From Sinotaia quadrata (lineage: Eukaryota > Mollusca > Gastropoda > Architaenioglossa > Viviparidae), in assembly GCA_028829895.1 (NCBI GenBank), contig CM054179.1:103745375-103809374 (forward strand): 64,000 nt of DNA, written 5' to 3'. The notes under the pieces were generated by a model. The model was not told where the DNA came from, searched no databases, and saw only the letters and a list, made by a program, of their open reading frames with translations. The position numbers and the translations under genes were made by a program. Numbering within the stretch: position 1 is the first letter of the stretch; every line of letters starts with the position of its first letter. Of the stretch, positions 59,647-64,000 are shown one piece after another.

Positions 59647-60855
59647 TATACACGCTGTCAATGCTCTCTTGCTATATGTACATGTATTTACCCTTATGTC
59701 TTGATACTCTTCATGGCTCGTACATCCGTATTTACAGTTAAGTCTCGATATTCGTGATGGCTCTAATTGCAGGTGAAATTTGTACTAAAAGTCTTTTACA
59801 CTTAGCCTGGGTGGCACTAAACTAGATGTCGTTATACTTATGCTCTGATTCGAGATGTCAAGTTACAGGTATTTACATTACTCTTTATATGTCTTGATAT
59901 TCATTTAGTCTCGAACTTAATGCACGTATGTTTACACTTGTAAATTGCTTTGGCGTCAATTACATGTACATATATTTCTGATACAGTATAATTATGATTT
60001 AAAATCATAAAGGAAATGCTTGTTGTCTTCCCCCCTCGCAAGCTTTTGCAGATTCGTAGCACTACAGTTCAAGACTGGTTGATGCCTGTTATTTAGAATA
60101 GTGTTGGAACTGATACTAGGAACAGTCATATTGGTACCTAGGTGTGTGCTCTGAATGATTCCATAGCTTACGTATGCTTCCCTTGCTGACCTGAGTTTGT
60201 ATTGTGTAAAAATTACACAGAAATAAGTTTCTAAACATGTGAGTCCGCACTAGTGTGCCAGAGAAAGGGGACAGTATTCTAAAACTAGTGCAATATACTA
60301 TTCACCGCACGCCCAGTCGCTTTCAGTTAAGCAGTGTTCACACACATCACTTCAAGTAGTTTTTTTTTTTTAAACCACTGTTGGTTACCACTCCGGAGGC
60401 GGGTCAGTTTCAAAGATGTCAAAGAGCTATCATTTCCCCAGCCTTTTATCCACCCACAAATACACACTTATCCTATTTGAAACTAAATTTGCTTTTGTAA
60501 TATACAAATGTACTGCCAGTTCCGAAAATGAGCCTGTTATTGAATTAACAACGGTCAAACGTTGAAAGACTTAAAAAACCCATTGCTTGTCAAGATATCT
60601 TAATAGGTTGATGATGTGCATTCAGTGAGAGTTAATGTAGCCTAGCATATTTTGTATCTTTCTGGTTTGTTTTGGTTTTTCATTTTTTTTTATCATTGTG
60701 TGTGTATGTGTGTGGGGTTTTTTTTCTTGGTGGGGAGACTCCTCAATGAATGTAGAGCAACAATCATTTCAAAGGCTGGTTAGGTAAGTGGTTAATAATA
60801 TTATATTAATTTACTAGGTTTATACTTATGCCCATTGTCGAAGAGAAAGCTTGTA
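59647..60855. other. Non-coding unique sequence
   Basis: Repeated 'CTTGATATTC...GTCTCGA' words suggest faint decayed repetition at 59680-59930. T runs at 60361-60371 and 60717-60727. No gene is seen. Confidence 0.45.
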
Positions 60856-60971
60856 TAATGTTGTTAGTCTTAGATTAGTTTTTGGGCTCTAGTGTTTGTA
60901 TTTTCTTGGATAATGCTGTCAGTCTGTCTTAGATTAGTTTTTGGGCTCTAGTGTTTGTGTTTTCTTGGATA
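60856..60971. repeat. 61-bp tandem duplication
   Basis: CTTAGATTAGTTTTTGGGCT occurs at 60868 and 60929, each followed by CTAGTGTTTGTNTTTTCTTG. Confidence 0.95.
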
Positions 60972-61110
60972 AAAGTATTGCTGCACACGCTTTGCCTGTA
61001 AACACTACCCCGTGGGAATTGTCAATGAATCCTTTCTTCCACACGGATCAACTAATTAATTATATATTACTAACAGCATCACTTTTACGAATGAAATTTC
61101 TACTTTATAA

Positions 61111-61114
<4 letters not shown>

Positions 61115-61174
<60 letters not shown>
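61115..61174. repeat. (CA)n microsatellite
   Basis: About 60 bp of CA repeat. Confidence 0.97.
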
Positions 61175-61178
<4 letters not shown>

Positions 61179-61218
61179 CTCACGCACACACCAGTCAAGG
61201 TAGGAAAAGGCTGACGAG

Positions 61219-61241
61219 GGTGGTGGTGGTGGTGGTGGTAG
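61219..61241. repeat. (TGG)n microsatellite
   Basis: Seven TGG units. Confidence 0.95.
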
Positions 61242-61285
61242 TTTGTTAACAAGTTTGCAATGACTGCATTAAGGTTTCATTTGAA

Positions 61286-61985
61286 AATGGACATAATGAC
61301 TGTATGCCATAGATAACAACAACAGTGACTGTATGCCATAGATAACTACAACAGTGACTGTATGCCACAGATAACAACAACAGTGACTGTATGCCATAGA
61401 TAACAACAGTGACTCTATGCCATAGATAACAACAACAGTGATTGTATGCCACAGATAACAACAACAGTGACTGTATGCCATAAATAACAACAACAGTGAC
61501 TGTATGCCATAGATAACAACAGTGACTGTATGCCATAGATAACAACAACAGTGACTGTATGCCAAAAATAACAACAACAGTGACTGTATGCCATAGATAA
61601 TAACAACAGTGACTGTATGCCATAGATAACAACAACAGACTGTATGCCATAGATAACAACAACAGTGACTGTATGCCATAAATAACAACAACAGTGACTG
61701 TATGCCATAGATAACTACAACAGTGACTGTATGCCACAGATAACAACAACAGTGACTGTATGCCATAAATAACAACAACAGTGACTGTATGCCATAGATA
61801 ACAACAACAGTGACTGTATGCCATAGATAACAACAACAGTGACTGTATGCCATAGATAACAACAACAGTGACTGTATGCCATAGATAACAACAACAGTGA
61901 CTGTATGCCATAGATAACAACAACAGTGACTGTATGCCATAGATAACAACAGTAGTGAATGTATATCATAGATAACAACAACGAA
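61286..61985. repeat. 29-bp minisatellite, about 24 copies, stop-free on minus strand
   Basis: The unit is CTGTATGCCATAGATAACAA followed by CAACAGTGA, with small CAA deletions and CATAAAT/CACAGAT/CCAAAAAT variants. The complementary unit contains no TAA, TAG or TGA in any frame. Because 29 is not a multiple of 3, a minus-strand reader cycles through all three frames and encodes a 29-residue higher repeat. This explains overlapping frames of 281 and 225 codons there. They are not called genes. Confidence 0.98.
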
Positions 61986-62299
61986 AGTTCCATTAGTCCT
62001 CAGACGCTTCGCATTTATTGTTTTCTGCATCATTTCACTTGTTACTGTTGAACGTCTAATCGTGTGGATGCAGCTTAACAGGGAACGGAAACTGTTGAAA
62101 TACGGATGTGACACTGACAGAAAGGCCCGGTCGATAGAGGTGACGGTAAGATTCTAAGCCGAAAGCCACGCAGTCGTGTGCTGTAAAGTCATTTCTAGTA
62201 TTCCTTGTTGAAATTGCCGACATCACTTAAAACCTCAAAACGAAATAGTTCCCGCTTGTCAGTGACATTCCCTCGAGTGCAGGTCACAAATAACAAACA
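61986..62299. other. Non-coding flank of the right-end promoter region
   Basis: GC content rises from about 62040 on. No repeat is seen. Confidence 0.5.
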
Positions 62300-63178
62300 G
62301 CATCAGAGTCACGCCGGCCATTAGCTGACAGCAGTTCAACTCCAAGGGGAACCATATACTACACACCGACAGTAATTTTTCGTGTACTGTCGGGCAGAGA
62401 GAGAGAGAGAGCTAGCTGTCACTGATAGACTTGCATTTCAACATTTCAATGTCGGGCCAGTCAGTCGAACACCGTCCTTCGTTTTCATCCATCCCCGATG
62501 CCACGTCTGTCATAACCGCGGTGCGATAGCGAGACAAAGAAAGACTTGGCCTCCGTTTGCAGTTCGATAATTGCCGCACTACTAATACAACCGACAGGAA
62601 AGGTTTGCGTCGCGTCGAGGAAATAACACTTTTAGCACGCGGCTTTGTAAGTAACAATGCAGATACCGCATCGGTGCTGATGGTGTGCGCGCGCGGGACG
62701 ACCTTCTTTAACAGTCACGAAAGTGAAAAACAGAAATAAGAACGAAGGTCGGTCGAATCTCAGTTATTGGCGAGAAAAGAGAAAAGGAAAAAAAAATCAC
62801 CGAGTGCTCTCCCGTTCTGTGAGTGAATTACCGTAGCGGAACGCAGCGAGTGTCGGCTGTGGCCCCCAGCTCGTAGATCTATGTACAGCCTGGAAAGTCT
62901 GGCCGTCGGCTTCCGAAGGTAATTCTGCAGAGACATCGACAGTGCAAAGGCAACGGATGCCGGGGAGTACTACAGTAGTCGAGTTTTGCAGGCAAGGAGC
63001 CGTTGTGCGCTTTAGTGTTTCTGTTTCTTTCCGCGACACAGAATGCAATGCTTGGAGAATGCAGCGGTGTTGAACGTAGCTGGATGCTTTCTGGACCTGT
63101 TCACTGTACCGGAGGAGAGTTCGTGAACAAAACGGGAGACGACGCAGGAAACTGACCGGAAGGGTGAACTGTTTCCAG
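62300..63178 (+). promoter_or_regulatory. Candidate promoter and 5' leader exon of a rightward gene
   Basis: This is the most GC- and CpG-rich stretch of the window, with many CG dinucleotides (GTCGCGTCGAGG, GCGCGCGGGACG) and no tandem repeats except a short (GA)n (62397-62410). It ends TTTCCAG|GTGAGAGC (exon end 63178), a good 5' splice site; the (CT)n and (CA)n immediately downstream look intronic. Frames on either strand are short. A 27-codon upstream ORF lies at 63043-63126 (starts MQCLENAAVLN). The most economical reading is a non-coding first exon whose coding exons lie beyond 64000. The start of transcription cannot be placed, and the gene's identity is unknown. Confidence 0.45.
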
Positions 63179-63238
63179 GTGAGAGCATTTTTGTTTGTTT
63201 GCTTCTTAAATGTTTTCTTGGTTTGAGTTTGTTTTTAT

Positions 63239-63240
63239 AT

Positions 63241-63273
<33 letters not shown>

Positions 63274-63275
63274 GT
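63239..63275. repeat. (CT)n microsatellite
   Basis: (TC)n with one TTT interruption, 60 bp after the candidate splice donor. Confidence 0.95.
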
Positions 63276-63325
63276 TGGTGTGTTTTTAGACTCTTTTTCT
63301 TTCTTGTTAGTTAGCACACACCCAG

Positions 63326-63327
<2 letters not shown>

Positions 63328-63378
<51 letters not shown>
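63328..63378. repeat. (CA)n microsatellite
   Basis: Pure CA repeat followed by GGGGGG. Confidence 0.97.
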
Positions 63379-63380
<2 letters not shown>

Positions 63381-63877
63381 GGGGTACGCGTTTCGTGATA
63401 GATTTATAACACGGAGTGCATGAAATTGCAGTTATGAATATACTGCAACACGGCATGCAAAGAACAGCACCTGGCTCACTGGTTCCATCCAGTCTAGCCT
63501 CCCTTGCAGTGCTCTGCCCTTTCCACTTGTAGCAGTCGCGTGTAGCTCATTTCACTCATCCCTACCCCAGCCATTCTCCTACCAACATATCGAATCTATA
63601 TAAATGCAAGATATTATTTTTACCATTTTCTTTCGTTGATGTTGTTAGTAGGTGCTAAAGTACTATGGACCTCTGGCCAATATTCATACACACACGTCAG
63701 TCATTCTGACATTTTTTTGCATTACGGTAATGGCAACCTGTACCCTTTTTGAAGAGACTTGATTTCGGGGATAATTTTCCAAGAGAAAGCGATATGCCTG
63801 GCAAAATGCAACAAAAGATAATGGATATGAGTCAAGGATTTCTCAAATGGAAACTGCACTTCTGGCACGCCGCTTAA
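63379..63877. other. Non-coding, probably intronic
   Basis: No recognisable exon, repeat or element. It would be intron if the donor at 63179 is used. Confidence 0.4.
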
Positions 63878-64000
63878 TTGAATTAATGTTGTCATACATA
63901 CACCTGGAAGCCTTAGTACTCAACTACTGTTGTACTATTGAATTAATTAATGTTGTCATACATATACCTGGAAGCCTTAGTACTCAACTACTATTGTACT
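63878..64000. repeat. ~60-bp tandem duplication, cut by window end
   Basis: TTGAATTAATGTTGTCATAC starts at 63878. The second copy starts at 63938 with an extra TTAA. Both continue CCTGGAAGCCTTAGTACTCA. The array may extend beyond 64000. Confidence 0.95.

Noticed and set aside
61269..62114. 281- and 225-codon minus-strand frames
   Set aside because: They are fully explained by the 29-bp stop-free tandem repeat. Only about 45 codons lie outside the array, and they are not recognisable.

Overview
This is animal nuclear DNA, AT-rich and overwhelmingly non-coding. It has no prokaryotic gene organisation, no long conserved ORFs and no rRNA, tRNA or CRISPR. The evidence for a metazoan is one spliced exon of a sperm/cilium RIIa-domain protein (Sp17 family), a hAT-type MITE with an exact 8-bp target-site duplication, dense (CA)n/(GT)n/(CT)n microsatellites and more than 30 minisatellites. 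The overall look fits a lophotrochozoan, perhaps a mollusc, but that placement is inference only.

Genes. The only confidently recognised coding sequence is the first coding exon of an Sp17-like gene (5573-5726, + strand), ending at a CAG|GTAAG donor. A 13-bp X-box (RFX site) lies about 100 bp upstream, as expected for a cilium or flagellum gene. I could not find its next exon by eye, so much of the rest of the window may be its first intron or intergenic DNA. At the right end, a GC-richer stretch (about 62300-63178) ending in a CAG|GTGAG donor looks like the promoter and 5' leader exon of a second + strand gene that continues outside the window. A weak candidate with two hydrophobic reading frames lies at 36139-36499.

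Mobile elements and dispersed repeats: a 154-bp hAT MITE (3683-3836); two copies, 49 kb apart, of a ~450-bp repeat that reads like an LTR on the minus strand (737-1182 and 50215-50664); two decayed copies of another module (31391-32115 and 34025-34635); two clusters of a TTGGCCCAAC-type repeat (15310-15665 and 16715-16852); and possible hAT-like fragments near 21.6 and 22.8 kb.

Tandem repeats dominate. From about 20 kb to the right end there is an independent minisatellite roughly every 1-2 kb, with units of 21-78 bp and many at 39-44 bp. The arrays range from nearly perfect (51.6 kb, 53.2 kb, 29.5 kb) to heavily decayed (32.3-33.2 kb, 49.3 kb). The arrays compared by eye share no obvious unit sequence. 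Almost all ORFs over 60 codons in the window are by-products of these arrays or of (CA)n tracts. By contrast, 5.7-9.4 kb, just inside the Sp17 intron, is a 3.7-kb AT-rich stretch without tandem arrays.
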